DNA from: Alphaproteobacteria bacterium WMHbin7
GTDB taxonomy: Bacteria > Pseudomonadota > Alphaproteobacteria > Rhodospirillales > WMHbin7
NCBI GenBank assembly: GCA_002753155.1
Contig: PDZW01000015.1
Location: forward strand, 1 to 64,000
DNA length: 64,000 nucleotides
Direction: 5' to 3'
Part shown: piece after piece, positions 42,905 to 52,529 of the stretch
Layout of the letters: the number at the start of each line of letters is the position of its first letter
How positions within the stretch are numbered: the first letter of the stretch is position 1
Made by a program: the position numbers and the translations under genes
The notes under the pieces: model-generated
Databases searched by the model: none
Told to the model about the DNA's origin: nothing
What the model saw: the letters and a program-made list of their open reading frames with translations, nothing else

Positions 42905-43651
42905 ATGACTTGTGAATCCTGGATTATTGAGGCCCTTGCCCCATTTCTTGAATGCCATTCGACAACTGATGGTGTTCGAGTGGGTACGCAAGTCCTTTAT
43001 CCTGACGGCGATTGTGTCTCCGTCACCGTTTCCCGGGAAGCTGATGCCTATTCCGTTTCCGATGGAGCATTAGGCTGGTCGACGTTATTGGCAAACGGGG
43101 TTGACATAAATAAGACGACAATTAAGAAGGCTGAAGTCGTTGCTCGGGATATGGGGCTAAGCCTGACAAAAGGGTGCTTTACCCTCAGTTGCGTCAATCA
43201 AGGTCAGCTAGGTGCAGCTATCGTCGTTGTTGCCAATGCCAGTCAGCGCTGGGTGTACGAAACATTGCGCGATCACCATCTGCAGGCAGAGAGTTCGCTA
43301 CGGCAACGAGTTAACGATATTTTGATTTCCATCTTCCCCAGAAAATCAGTTCACCACGGCGAATTCGTCGATGGCGACAGCACAAAGAAGTATCGCGTGG
43401 CTAACGTTGTTCATTTAGATGGTCGAAAGGTTCTTTTTGATAGCGTTGTCAACCATCCTATTGCGATCGCTTCAACCCATCTGAAGTTCAGCGACATTGG
43501 CCGGGGATTTCCTGATTTCGGCCGCGAGGCAGTCGTTCAAGGTTTGGGTGGCTGGAATGCAGAGGATGTCAATATTTTGGCCACTGTATCCACTGGGATC
43601 AGCGACATTGACAAAGGGCTGTCTGAAGTTCTTTCTCGCTACCCAAACTGA
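42905..43651 (+). CDS. DUF1828-like protein, third gene of the cassette
   Basis: 248 residues from ATG 42905 with GGGGAGG at 42891-42897; a TTG at 42887 covers the site and is rejected. The N-terminus (VSVTVSREADAYSVSDGALGWSTLLANGVDINK, read in two parts: VSVTVSREADAYSVSDGA and LGWSTLLANGVDI) resembles DUF1828, whose typical core is YxLTDdGxxxxxLxxxG. A second domain from about 145 (RVANVVHLDGRKVLFDSV) resembles the DUF1829-like partner. These domains turn up in mobile and defence loci but their activity is unknown. It ends 7 bases from the convergent AsmA-like gene. Confidence 0.65.
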   Translation: MTCESWIIEALAPFLECHSTTDGVRVGTQVLYPDGDCVSVTVSREADAYSVSDGALGWSTLLANGVDINKTTIKKAEVVARDMGLSLTKGCFTLSCVNQGQLGAAIVVVANASQRWVYETLRDHHLQAESSLRQRVNDILISIFPRKSVHHGEFVDGDSTKKYRVANVVHLDGRKVLFDSVVNHPIAIASTHLKFSDIGRGFPDFGREAVVQGLGGWNAEDVNILATVSTGISDIDKGLSEVLSRYPN

Positions 43652-43657
43652 CCCCTT

Positions 43658-46600
43658 CTAAGGTTTCTTCGCCTCAGGCGGCGCCTGCGTCGGACCCTTG
43701 TCGAAGATGCCGAACAGATTGCGCAGGAAACCCGGCGCCAGGGCGGCCAGGGGGTTGACGCTGACGCTGGGATCGTCGGCATGTCCCTTCAGCGAGTAGG
43801 TGAAGGCGAAAACGCCACCACCCTTGTCGCCGCCCGAGAAGATGCCGCCAACCAGGGGAATATTGCCAAGCAGGCTATTGACCGCGTAAGCGGGAACCAA
43901 TGTTCCTTCCAGATCGAAAACGTCATTGGTCATATCGACATTGCCCTTGGCCGTAACGCCCAGAGCCGCACCAGAGGCCCGGGCCTCGCTTAGGTAAAGC
44001 TTGCCGCGAGACAGAATGAAGGGCGCTTCTAAGCGGGAAAAGCTGATGCCTTCGCCTTTCAGCGCATCGACGATGCCGGTAATGCCCGCCACGGTCAGAA
44101 TGCGCGCCAGAACGGGGGCCCGCACGACATTGAAGTCGGACATGCGCGCTGTGCCTTCCAGGGGCGATTCGGGCTTGGAATCGTCGTAGGTGCCGCCGAC
44201 TTCCAGCTTGCCGCCCGTGACATTGTCAAGAATGCCAAGCCCGGAAATGGTGGCGCCAGCGTCCGGGGAAACCACGATCAGGCGGCGGCGCTCGCGCCCA
44301 TCGGGCAGAATGGACAGCCGAAAGGGCTTGCCGCCGGCCAGGCCCTCAGCCGTCACATTGCGCCAAAGCCCCTCGCTGCGCGACAAGCTGGCTTGAGCGG
44401 TTTCCAGGCTGCCCTTCTCGTTGATCCACAGCCGCTTCAAGGAAGCCTGTACCGCCATCGGCGGCGCCTTGCGATCAGCGGGTGCGCCATCGTCCTTCAA
44501 GAGGGCACTGGCATCCAGCGCATCGCCCTTGACATCGACCGTGATTCGCCCGGAAGGCTCGACGGCAAGGCTTCCAAAGGCTTCGCTGCGATCCGCATGC
44601 AGCCTGGTGATATCGACGCGCTTAAGCGGGCCGCCTTCTCCCGCGAACTGTACGCCGCCCGTCAGATTGAGCCCCTCGGCCATGACCTGGATGCGGGGCA
44701 CGGCGGCCAACCCTTTGCGGCTGAAGGTCAGTTGCACCTCGCCATTGCCCCTGGCCCCCGGCGCTTTTCTGTAATTGACTGGCTGCAGCGACAGCCTTGC
44801 GGGCGTCAGATCCAGCTTTAGCAGCGCTTCGCCCTTGCCGCCCGTCTGAAGAGTCGCCAAAGCGTCAATCCCGACCGGCCCTTCCAGCCATGACGGCGTG
44901 AAAGGCGGCATATCGAGCCCCATCGCCGCCCGGCCAGCATCATCCAACAATCCCTTAATCCGGTAGCGGCTGCGGAAAGCTGCTGACTTCGTGAAATTCT
45001 CGCGCCATTCCAGATCGGCGGCCATATTGGCCAGATGTACCTTGCCCACCAAATCGAGCCCTTTGGGGTCGACGCGCAAATCCCCGCTGCCTCCGGTGAT
45101 ATCCAACCCCATCAGCATTTTGGGCATTTCGAGATTCTCGAGCCTGGCCTTGGTTTCAAGGGCAAGCATGTCGAAGGTGAGCGCCTTCAACAAAGGAAAG
45201 CTTGTGAAGAAATGACCGCTAACCTGTCCCTTGACGCGCTCGGGATCGATTCCCAAGGCCTGGGCGTAGCCCAAGGGCTTGCTGTCGATCAGTTTCAGCG
45301 CATCTTCCAGCGGACCCTCGATATCGAGATTGACCTCCAAGAACTGGTCGGGCTGATCGAGCCCGGTGAAATTGAGGCGCCCACCTTTGGTCTTGAGGCC
45401 AAAGACTGAGCCGTCCTTGATGTCCAGGTGATACGAGTTAGGCGTGAAGCTCATATAGGCCGAGACATTTTCCGCCTGCGGCATCGGCGCCAGATAATTG
45501 ACCCGCATGCCTTCGACGTCGCCGCCGCCGGAAAGCGCCGTCAGGGCAACCGCACCATCCTTGTCCATCTTGAAGGCGAAGCGGGCCGTGACGTCTTTTG
45601 CCTTGCCCAAAGACAGGTTGGCCATAATCCATGTTCTGGCATCGACGGCCAGGCTTTCCGGCCATAGATGTTTCAGACGTTCCATCGGCACGTCCTTGGC
45701 ATTGGCTTCGCCCTGAACGAACGTCTCGCCGTCCTTGCGGTCGACAATGCCCCCCAGGGTCAGCAGGGGGCCATCGAGATTGGCCGAGAATTCCTCAAGA
45801 ACCGTCCGGTTGCCGCCATCGGTGATGGCCCCTTTAAGCTTCAGGGACGAAACCGGCACCTCTTCCGAAACCGGTTCAGGCAGAACCAAACGACCGGCAC
45901 CACCCGCCATATCGAAATCGATCCGTCCGACAAGACCGGTCGAGATGTCGATCTCGGTCTTCACACTGCCCGCCAGGGGCAGATCGATCGCCGTCAGGGG
46001 CGAAAGCTCGGGCATCAGTCGGGCCAAATGGGCCGGGGCCAGCTTGTCGAAGCCAAAACCGATCGACAGCAGCCGGCTGGTTGGTTCGAAATTCAAGCCA
46101 AGGTCGATACGGGCCGCACCATTCTCGAAAGTCAGCTCAGCCGTTCCGCTGCCCGAAATTCCTTCGCCCCCCCTTGCAATCTGCAGATCGACCGAAGGGG
46201 CATGCCACACGGTATCGTTCAGCTTGTCGACCAAGGTTAGATCGGCTTGCTGAATGCGCAGGCTGGAGAGAACGCCAAACGTGCGATTCGGGTCCAAAGG
46301 CGCGACCAGTTCTTCCAACAGCGTATCGATCAAATTCTTCTGGGTATTTTGTGTGACGACTTCGGTCGGAAGCGATTGGCCATCAGCGACACCGGCAAAA
46401 TCGAGGTCAAGTTTGCCGTCGCCTCCCCGGGTCAGTCTCAGTACAGGATGCACGATGGCAATGCGCCTCAGCCCCAGAACGCCCCGGGCCAGGGATTTCG
46501 GGCTGAGTGTAATGCCGATCTCGGGAATGCTGGCGAGCATCTGGCCCGTGCTGCCGATCAGGCGAACCCCCTTGGCCCGGATATCGAGATAGCGGTTGTC

Positions 46601-46804
46601 GTCCAGGGTCAGCACGGTATCGTCAAGCTGGACGGAATAGGCCTTGTCGGGGGAAGACAGCGCCTCTTCGACATAGGGGGTCAGGAAGGCCACGCTGACC
46701 GGGCCCTCGCTCAAACGCCAGACAAACAGAGGAACAGCAACCAGGGCCAACAGGGCCAAGGCCCCAAAACCCTGGAATACGCCGCGCACCGTGCGATGAA
46801 TCAC
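43658..46804 (-). CDS. AsmA/YhdP-like envelope lipid-transport protein
   Basis: 1,048 residues from GTG 46804 with GGGAGGAAGG; the frame runs on to 47113 but that overlaps glnE. An N-terminal membrane anchor (GFGALALLALVAVPLFVWRL) is followed by long beta-rich repeats of the AsmA/DUF3971 type and a C-terminal segment (TVAGITGIVDALKGEGISF, then GALGVTAKGNVDMTNDVF with small differences) typical of YhdP. Such proteins form hydrophobic grooves bridging the periplasm and are thought to move phospholipids to the outer membrane. Divergent from glnE over 76 bases. Confidence 0.87.
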   Translation of the reverse strand: MIHRTVRGVFQGFGALALLALVAVPLFVWRLSEGPVSVAFLTPYVEEALSSPDKAYSVQLDDTVLTLDDNRYLDIRAKGVRLIGSTGQMLASIPEIGITLSPKSLARGVLGLRRIAIVHPVLRLTRGGDGKLDLDFAGVADGQSLPTEVVTQNTQKNLIDTLLEELVAPLDPNRTFGVLSSLRIQQADLTLVDKLNDTVWHAPSVDLQIARGGEGISGSGTAELTFENGAARIDLGLNFEPTSRLLSIGFGFDKLAPAHLARLMPELSPLTAIDLPLAGSVKTEIDISTGLVGRIDFDMAGGAGRLVLPEPVSEEVPVSSLKLKGAITDGGNRTVLEEFSANLDGPLLTLGGIVDRKDGETFVQGEANAKDVPMERLKHLWPESLAVDARTWIMANLSLGKAKDVTARFAFKMDKDGAVALTALSGGGDVEGMRVNYLAPMPQAENVSAYMSFTPNSYHLDIKDGSVFGLKTKGGRLNFTGLDQPDQFLEVNLDIEGPLEDALKLIDSKPLGYAQALGIDPERVKGQVSGHFFTSFPLLKALTFDMLALETKARLENLEMPKMLMGLDITGGSGDLRVDPKGLDLVGKVHLANMAADLEWRENFTKSAAFRSRYRIKGLLDDAGRAAMGLDMPPFTPSWLEGPVGIDALATLQTGGKGEALLKLDLTPARLSLQPVNYRKAPGARGNGEVQLTFSRKGLAAVPRIQVMAEGLNLTGGVQFAGEGGPLKRVDITRLHADRSEAFGSLAVEPSGRITVDVKGDALDASALLKDDGAPADRKAPPMAVQASLKRLWINEKGSLETAQASLSRSEGLWRNVTAEGLAGGKPFRLSILPDGRERRRLIVVSPDAGATISGLGILDNVTGGKLEVGGTYDDSKPESPLEGTARMSDFNVVRAPVLARILTVAGITGIVDALKGEGISFSRLEAPFILSRGKLYLSEARASGAALGVTAKGNVDMTNDVFDLEGTLVPAYAVNSLLGNIPLVGGIFSGGDKGGGVFAFTYSLKGHADDPSVSVNPLAALAPGFLRNLFGIFDKGPTQAPPEAKKP

Positions 46805-46880
46805 GCCGGTCCTTCCTCCCTGCTTCTCTTGACCATCCGACTGGATCGGGGCAGTGTGAGGGAAAATCGCCAGATTGCAA

Positions 46881-49829
46881 ATGCTGCTTTTTCCATTTTC
46901 ACTCGATATTGACTGTTTTCCGGCGCCAGGGGCGCCCGAACGTCTACATCTGGGGTTCGCCCATTGGGCGGAAGCCGCCGAGGAAACGTCAGACCCTGCC
47001 CTGAAGGCCTTCATGACGGCCCTGGCCGCCGATTCCAAGGGCAAATCCCTCCTTTCTGCCCTGTTCGGCCACTCCCCCTTTCTGACCCAGGCGGCCCTGC
47101 GGGAGGTCCCCATGGTTCAGGCCTTTGCCGAATTGGGACCGGATCAGGCCTGGGAGCGCTTCTGGGCAGCCCTTAAGGCCGAACTGACCCCGGTCAGAGA
47201 CCAGAATGAAGCCATGCGCCTTTTGCGGATTGCCAAGCGCAGAGCGGCTTTATTGATCGCGATGGCCGACATTACAGGGCTTTGGAGCCTAAAGCGGGTA
47301 ACGCGATCGCTCTCCGAGCTGGCCGATCTGGCCGTCGATTCGGCTCTCGCCCTGCTATTACGCCAGGCCCAGGCGGCGGGTGACATCGATTTGGCCGATA
47401 AGGAAGATCCGGTTAGCGGCTCGGGCATCATTGTGATCGCCATGGGCAAGCTGGGGGCTTTTGAACTTAATTATTCCAGCGACATCGATCTGATCGTTCT
47501 TTACGACCAAGCCTGCCACCCCAATGCGGGCGACATGCTAGGCGCCATCATCGTGCGCCTGACCCGCCAGCTGGTGCGCATGCTGGAGGAACGCACGGGC
47601 GACGGCTATGTCTTTCGCACCGACCTGCGCCTAAGGCCCGATCCGGGATCGACGCCTCTTGCCCTGTCGCTTACGGCCGCCGAAACCTATTACGAGGCCT
47701 TTGGCCAGAATTGGGAGCGCGCCGCCATGATCAAGGCGCGCGCCTGTGCCGGCGACAAGGAAGCGGGCAAGCGCTTCTTGAATTTCCTAAAGCCCTTCAT
47801 CTGGCGGCGTAATCTCGATTTTGCCGCCATTCAGGATATTCACTCCATCAAGCGTCAGATCAACGCGCATCGCGGCCATGAAAGCATCGCCATCGAGGGA
47901 CACAATATCAAGCTGGGCCGAGGCGGCATTCGTGAGATCGAATTCTTTGCCCAGACCCAGCAGCTGATATGGGGGGGGCGCAACCCGGCTCTTAGAATCT
48001 CTGGAACCCTGGACTCCCTGTGTGCCCTGGTCGAGGCGGGACAGGTCGAACCCCTGGCGGCCCAGCGGCTGGAAGAGGCTTACGTCTTCCTAAGAACGCT
48101 CGAACATCGCCTGCAGATGATCGACGACCGACAGACGCAGACCTTGCCTGCCGACTCTTTGGGGATCGACCGCCTGGCGGCCTTCATGGGCTATGCCGAC
48201 CCGGCCCTGTTCCGGACGGCGCTCAATGACCATTTGCACCATGTCGAGCAGCATTATGCCAAATTGTTCGAGGAAGCTCCCGATCTGGGGACCAGCGAAG
48301 GCAGCCTGATTTTCACCGGATCCGACAATGATCCGGAAACGCTGGCCACGCTTAGCCGCATGGGATTTGCCAATGCCGAGGCCGTCTGTTCGACCATAAG
48401 GGGCTGGCATCATGGACGCATCCGCGCCACCCGCTCGGCCCGAGCCCGCGAGCTTCTGACGGAATTGACCCCGGCCCTGCTGGCCGCCCTGGCCAGAACC
48501 GCCCAGCCCGTCAATGCCTTCCTGAAACTGGACGATTTTCTGACCCGCATGCCCGCCGGTGTGCAGCTCTTCTCTCTGATGGCGGCCAATCCGCAACTCC
48601 TGGAATTGGTCGCCCGAATCATGGGCGATGCGCCGCGACTGGCCAGTCATCTCAGCCGTCATCCCGCCCTGCTCGACGCGGTCCTAACGCAGGGCTTTTT
48701 CGACCCTTTGCCTCCACCCGACGCCTTGAAGGGCGAGTTGGAGCGGCTGCTGGATAGCGCAGTCGGTTTTGAAGAATCGCTCGATCTCACCCGCCGCTGG
48801 GCGGGCGATCAACAATTTCGCGTGGGTGTGCAAATGCTGAAGGGCCTCATTCAGCCCGAAGATGCCGGAGCGGCCTTTTCAGCCGTAGCCGAGACGGTTC
48901 TAGCCTGCCTGATGCCCCTGATCGAGAAGGACCAAGCGCGACAGCACGGACAAATCAAGAATGCGCGCCTGGCTGTGGTGGCGCTGGGGAAACTGGGCAG
49001 CCGCGAGATGACCGCCACTTCGGATCTCGATCTCATCCTGATTTACGACGCACCCGCCGATGCGGAATCATCGGACGGTCCGCGCCCCCTAACCCCGCCC
49101 AGCTACTATTCGCGCCTGACCCAACGACTGGTTAACGCTCTGACAGCACTTGGCAACGAGGGGCGCCTTTACGAGGTGGACATGCGCCTGCGGCCTTCGG
49201 GCCGCGCCGGTCCCCTGGCCACCAGCCTCGAATCCTTCTCGCGCTACCATGAGGAAGCTGCCTGGACCTGGGAGTATCAGGCGCTGACCCGCGCCCGGCT
49301 GATTACCGGCCCTGCGGATCTTTCCAGGCAAATCGAGACCGTCATCGCCAAGGCGCTGCAAAGCCAGAGAGACGCGGAGAAACTGAAAACCGATGTCGCC
49401 GATATGCGCAGTCGGATTGCCCGCGAGCATAAGGGCTTGTCGCCCTGGGACGTCAAATACCGACCGGGCGGGCTGATCGATATCGAGTTCATCGCGCAGT
49501 ATCTCCAACTGAAAGAGGCCTGGCACCATCCCGGCATTCTGTCTCCAACCACAAGAACCGCCCTGGATCGCCTGCAAGCGACAGGCTGCCTGACCAGCGA
49601 GCAGCACCGGGTTCTGATCAAGGCCTTGCATTTATGGACAGCGCTTCAGGGCATTCTGCGCCTGACGCTTGAAGACGCCTTCAGCCACGAAGCAGCACCG
49701 GAGGGGTTGAAGTCCTTGCTGGTGCAAGCCGCAGGAGCCGTTGATTTTACGAGCCTGGAGCACCAGATGAACGAGGCGGGCCGCAATGTCCGAGCCCTTT
49801 TCGAAGCCCTAATAGGAACAACCACATGA
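46881..49829 (+). CDS. glnE: Bifunctional glutamine synthetase adenylyltransferase/deadenylase
   Basis: 982 residues from ATG 46881; a TTG two codons earlier is possible. GlnE has two nucleotidyltransferase domains, both seen: AMGKLGAFELNYSSDIDLI (removal domain) and ALGKLGSREMTATSDLDLI (adenylylation domain), with the C-terminal regulatory helices (DVKYRPGGLIDIEFIAQYL, slightly shortened here). It adjusts glutamine synthetase to nitrogen status with PII. The next gene overlaps its stop by four bases (ATGA). Confidence 0.96.
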   Translation: MLLFPFSLDIDCFPAPGAPERLHLGFAHWAEAAEETSDPALKAFMTALAADSKGKSLLSALFGHSPFLTQAALREVPMVQAFAELGPDQAWERFWAALKAELTPVRDQNEAMRLLRIAKRRAALLIAMADITGLWSLKRVTRSLSELADLAVDSALALLLRQAQAAGDIDLADKEDPVSGSGIIVIAMGKLGAFELNYSSDIDLIVLYDQACHPNAGDMLGAIIVRLTRQLVRMLEERTGDGYVFRTDLRLRPDPGSTPLALSLTAAETYYEAFGQNWERAAMIKARACAGDKEAGKRFLNFLKPFIWRRNLDFAAIQDIHSIKRQINAHRGHESIAIEGHNIKLGRGGIREIEFFAQTQQLIWGGRNPALRISGTLDSLCALVEAGQVEPLAAQRLEEAYVFLRTLEHRLQMIDDRQTQTLPADSLGIDRLAAFMGYADPALFRTALNDHLHHVEQHYAKLFEEAPDLGTSEGSLIFTGSDNDPETLATLSRMGFANAEAVCSTIRGWHHGRIRATRSARARELLTELTPALLAALARTAQPVNAFLKLDDFLTRMPAGVQLFSLMAANPQLLELVARIMGDAPRLASHLSRHPALLDAVLTQGFFDPLPPPDALKGELERLLDSAVGFEESLDLTRRWAGDQQFRVGVQMLKGLIQPEDAGAAFSAVAETVLACLMPLIEKDQARQHGQIKNARLAVVALGKLGSREMTATSDLDLILIYDAPADAESSDGPRPLTPPSYYSRLTQRLVNALTALGNEGRLYEVDMRLRPSGRAGPLATSLESFSRYHEEAAWTWEYQALTRARLITGPADLSRQIETVIAKALQSQRDAEKLKTDVADMRSRIAREHKGLSPWDVKYRPGGLIDIEFIAQYLQLKEAWHHPGILSPTTRTALDRLQATGCLTSEQHRVLIKALHLWTALQGILRLTLEDAFSHEAAPEGLKSLLVQAAGAVDFTSLEHQMNEAGRNVRALFEALIGTTT

Positions 49830-50290
49830 CCGTCGATATCGGCCTTCCCGCGCCGGATTTCCTGCTTCCCGACGAACAGGGCGAGATGCAGACGCTGTCT
49901 CGCTTCAAGGGAGCCCCCGTCGTCTTGTATTTCTATCCTAGGGACGACACGCCCGGTTGCACGGCCGAGGCCTGCGCCTTTCAAGATGAGCTGGCGGCAT
50001 TTACGAACTTCAAGGCAAGCGTTATCGGCGTCTCGCGCGATTCAGCGGAAAGGCACCTGCGCTTCAAGGCAAAATATGGACTGACCTTTCCCCTGATCGT
50101 CGATTCCGAAGCCACACTTTGCCAAGCCTATGGCGTCTGGAAGGAAAAGACCCTCTATGGCAAGAAGAGCCTGGGCATCGAGCGATCGACCTTTCTGATC
50201 GACGCCAAGGGGCTCGTAAGGCGCGTCTGGCGCAAGGTTAAGGTGGACGGCCATGCCGCCGAGGTTCTGAAGGCGCTGGAGCTTTTGTGA
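49826..50290 (+). CDS. bcp: Thioredoxin-dependent peroxiredoxin (Bcp/PrxQ)
   Basis: 154 residues. Peroxidatic Cys45 and resolving Cys50 lie in PRDDTPGCTAEACAF, the helix-2 spacing of alpha-type PrxQ. It reduces hydroperoxides using thioredoxin. ATGA overlap with glnE suggests co-transcription. The following DUF455 gene begins 16 bases later. Confidence 0.95.
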   Translation: MTVDIGLPAPDFLLPDEQGEMQTLSRFKGAPVVLYFYPRDDTPGCTAEACAFQDELAAFTNFKASVIGVSRDSAERHLRFKAKYGLTFPLIVDSEATLCQAYGVWKEKTLYGKKSLGIERSTFLIDAKGLVRRVWRKVKVDGHAAEVLKALELL

Positions 50291-50306
50291 CGAGAGGGAC
50301 CTTTTC

Positions 50307-51095
50307 TTGAGCAGCCTAGCCTCTTTGGCGCAAACAGTTCTGGAAATGCCGGACCCATCGGGCAAATCCTTGCTGACCCGCAAACATGCTGCCCTGTGGC
50401 AATCCGGCCAGATTTCAAGCGTTGGGCAAGGGCACCCTCCCGACCGCCCAGCCAGACCTGCCAAGCCCGCGCTGATGCCGCCCACGGCCATGCCCAGGCG
50501 CTCGAAGGCCGGATTGAAGGGCCGGATCGCCCTGCTACATGCCTTGGCGCATATCGAATTGAACGCCATCGATCTGGCCTGGGACATCATCGCGCGCTTC
50601 ACCGAGAATGATTTGCCGAAAGCCTTCTACGATGACTGGGTGCAAGTGGCCCTGGACGAAGCCCTGCATTACGATGCCCTGGCCGAGCTTCTGGCCGGAC
50701 TGGGGGCCTCTTACGGCGATCTGCCAGCCCATGACGGCTTGTGGCAGGCCGCAGAAAAAACGCGCAACGATCTTATGGACCGCCTCGCCCTGGTGCCGAT
50801 GACTCTGGAAGCAAGGGGGCTTGATACTACGCCCGCCACGATGAAACATCTGGAACGCCACGGCCACGCCGAGGTGATTCCCGTGCTGGCCCGGATTCTG
50901 GAGGACGAAACAGCGCATGTCGCGGCGGGAACGCGCTGGTTTGGCTATCTGTGTGGATTAAAGGGGCTTGATCCGGCCCAAACCTATAAAAGCCGCCTGA
51001 CCCCGCAATTCCCTCACGGCCCAAAGCCCCCCTTCAATCACGAAGCGCGCCTGAAGGCCGGCCAGACGCCAGACTTTTACGAATGGGCTATTTGA
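50307..51095 (+). CDS. DUF455 family ferritin-like protein
   Basis: 262 residues from TTG 50307 with GAGAGGGA before it. The helical core carries paired Glu/His motifs of a di-metal ferritin-like fold: ALAHIELNAIDLAWD, LDEALHYDALAELL and ILEDETAHVAAGTRWF. DUF455 proteins are uncharacterised carboxylate-bridged di-iron candidates. Its linkage to a peroxiredoxin and a hemerythrin suggests oxygen or iron handling. The 3' end overlaps the convergent hemerythrin gene by 8 bases. Confidence 0.88.
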   Translation: MSSLASLAQTVLEMPDPSGKSLLTRKHAALWQSGQISSVGQGHPPDRPARPAKPALMPPTAMPRRSKAGLKGRIALLHALAHIELNAIDLAWDIIARFTENDLPKAFYDDWVQVALDEALHYDALAELLAGLGASYGDLPAHDGLWQAAEKTRNDLMDRLALVPMTLEARGLDTTPATMKHLERHGHAEVIPVLARILEDETAHVAAGTRWFGYLCGLKGLDPAQTYKSRLTPQFPHGPKPPFNHEARLKAGQTPDFYEWAI

Positions 51096-51498
51096 CGCCG
51101 TTGCTGTGGAAAAAGGGTGTGTATTTACGATCCGTGCCCTGGATGTGCTTGACCAGCCAGTTCTTCAGGAAGTTCATGACCTCCATACTGAGCGAGGCGG
51201 TCAAATCCTGATGAAATTTTGTCTGCACATCGATAACCTGACGGGTCAGGTCGTCATGCTCGCGTTTGTGGCTGGCAAATTCCTGGTAGCTGAATCGAGC
51301 CATCGCCTCTTCCTCGCGGGCGAAATGGGTTTTCGTATAGTCGATCAGGTCGTCAAGGATGGGGCCAAGCACATCCTTGGCTTTGCCCGCTTGCATGCCG
51401 TCAAAGAGATTATTCAGCATCGAGACGAGTTTCTTATGGTCGTTATCGAATTGCTCGATACCGACGCTCATCCGCTCATTCCATTGCATCAAGGGCAT
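51088..51498 (-). CDS. Bacteriohemerythrin
   Basis: 136 residues, single-domain size. Di-iron ligands follow the family pattern: DNDHKKLV, THFAREEEAM, HKREHDDL and HIQGTDRKY. Hemerythrins bind O2 reversibly in the cytoplasm and serve oxygen sensing, storage or delivery to membrane oxidases; they are numerous in magnetotactic and microaerobic alphaproteobacteria. Convergent with the DUF455 gene. Confidence 0.94.
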   Translation of the reverse strand: MPLMQWNERMSVGIEQFDNDHKKLVSMLNNLFDGMQAGKAKDVLGPILDDLIDYTKTHFAREEEAMARFSYQEFASHKREHDDLTRQVIDVQTKFHQDLTASLSMEVMNFLKNWLVKHIQGTDRKYTPFFHSNGVK

Positions 51499-51818
51499 GA
51501 CATTAGTGCTCCTAGCAGAAATATGAACCCGCTTCCATCCTCTGCTTTTGGCGGTACCTTAACCTTTCGAATAATGTAGAGAAAGATGTTTTTTGACGCA
51601 CGAGTCACAGCCGGGCGGAAAGCTCTCCGGCCCGGGCGAACACCCCCGATTTGCTGTACTTCGACGCAAAAAACCTGCGTCCCCCCAAGGACACGGCGCC
51701 AAGACGGGCGGCTCGAAGCGGTGAAAAGTTAAAGCCCGCACATTGCATGTGGATAAATGACTTGTGAATTTGCTGTGAATGGGGCTAAATTTAGAAAATA
51801 CCAACGCGGGAGAAGTGC
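51499..51818. other. 320-base intergenic region between hemerythrin and response regulator genes
   Basis: Divergent promoter region. I see no gene or RNA. The right half holds the tandem TGTGAAT repeats described separately; the hemerythrin side has a GC-rich stretch without a recognisable promoter. Confidence 0.6.
51762..51791 (+). promoter_or_regulatory. Candidate autoregulatory promoter of the OmpR-type regulator
   Basis: Two TGTGAAT copies lie at 51763-51769 and 51774-51780, exactly 11 bases apart, the phasing used by OmpR/PhoB-type regulators. They overlap a possible -35 TTGTGA (51762-51767) with TAAATT (51786-51791) 18 bases on. The start GTG is at 51819. Confidence 0.45.
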
Positions 51819-52526
51819 GTGAGCGCGGGTCACCTTCTGGTCGTCGAGGACGACGAGTTTGTTCAATCCTTACTGTCTGCCTATCTGGAAAAGGAAGGGT
51901 TCAAAGTCTGGCGCGCCATGAATGGCCGCGAGATGCTGTGCCTTTTATCCCAGGAGCGCATCGACCTCATTTTGCTCGATCTCACCTTGCCTGACGAAGA
52001 TGGCCTGACCTTGGCCCGACAGGTGCGCGCACGATCGATGATACCCATCATCGTGCTGACAGCGCGCACAGAGCGCCATGATCGCCTGGCCGCCCTTGAA
52101 ATCGGCGCCGACGATTACATGGTCAAGCCTTTCGACCCGCAGGAACTCTGCCTGCGCATACGCAATCTGCTGAACCGGGCGGGCACAGGCGATCACGGCA
52201 TGGCCTACGCCACTGGGCGCAACCGCGATAAAATTCTATTCGAAGGTTTTACGCTTGATCTGGCGGGTCACACGCTGCTCGATCAAAAAGGCAAACAGAT
52301 CATCCTGTCGCCCGCCGAGTTCAATCTGCTCTCGGCTTTGGCCCACGCACCCGGACGCGTGCTTTCGCGCAGCCAGTTGCTCGATGCCGTCAGCCGAAAT
52401 GATGAGCCCCCTTCCGAACGCCTGATCGATGTTTTGATCAGCCGTCTGCGCCGAAAGCTGGCGCACCCGGCGCTGATTGTCACGGCACCCGGCCTGGGCT
52501 ATCGCTTCAGCGCGAGACTTGCCTAA
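51819..52526 (+). CDS. OmpR/PhoB-family response regulator without neighbouring kinase
   Basis: 235 residues from GTG 51819 with GGGAGAAG. The receiver has the acidic pair (VVEDDEF), phosphoacceptor Asp in LILLDLTLPDEDG, Thr in VLTARTE and Lys in MVKPFD, so it should be phosphorylatable. The C-terminal winged helix is typical (LSPAEFNLLSALAHAPGRVL, then RLIDVLISRLRRKL). No histidine kinase gene is adjacent. It ends 3 bases from the convergent caspase gene. Confidence 0.93.
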   Translation: MSAGHLLVVEDDEFVQSLLSAYLEKEGFKVWRAMNGREMLCLLSQERIDLILLDLTLPDEDGLTLARQVRARSMIPIIVLTARTERHDRLAALEIGADDYMVKPFDPQELCLRIRNLLNRAGTGDHGMAYATGRNRDKILFEGFTLDLAGHTLLDQKGKQIILSPAEFNLLSALAHAPGRVLSRSQLLDAVSRNDEPPSERLIDVLISRLRRKLAHPALIVTAPGLGYRFSARLA

Positions 52527-52529
52527 CCG

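Noticed and set aside
46805-47113. 103-codon upstream extension of the AsmA-like gene
   Set aside because: It would run through the divergent glnE start; GTG 46804 has a strong ribosome site just before the membrane anchor.
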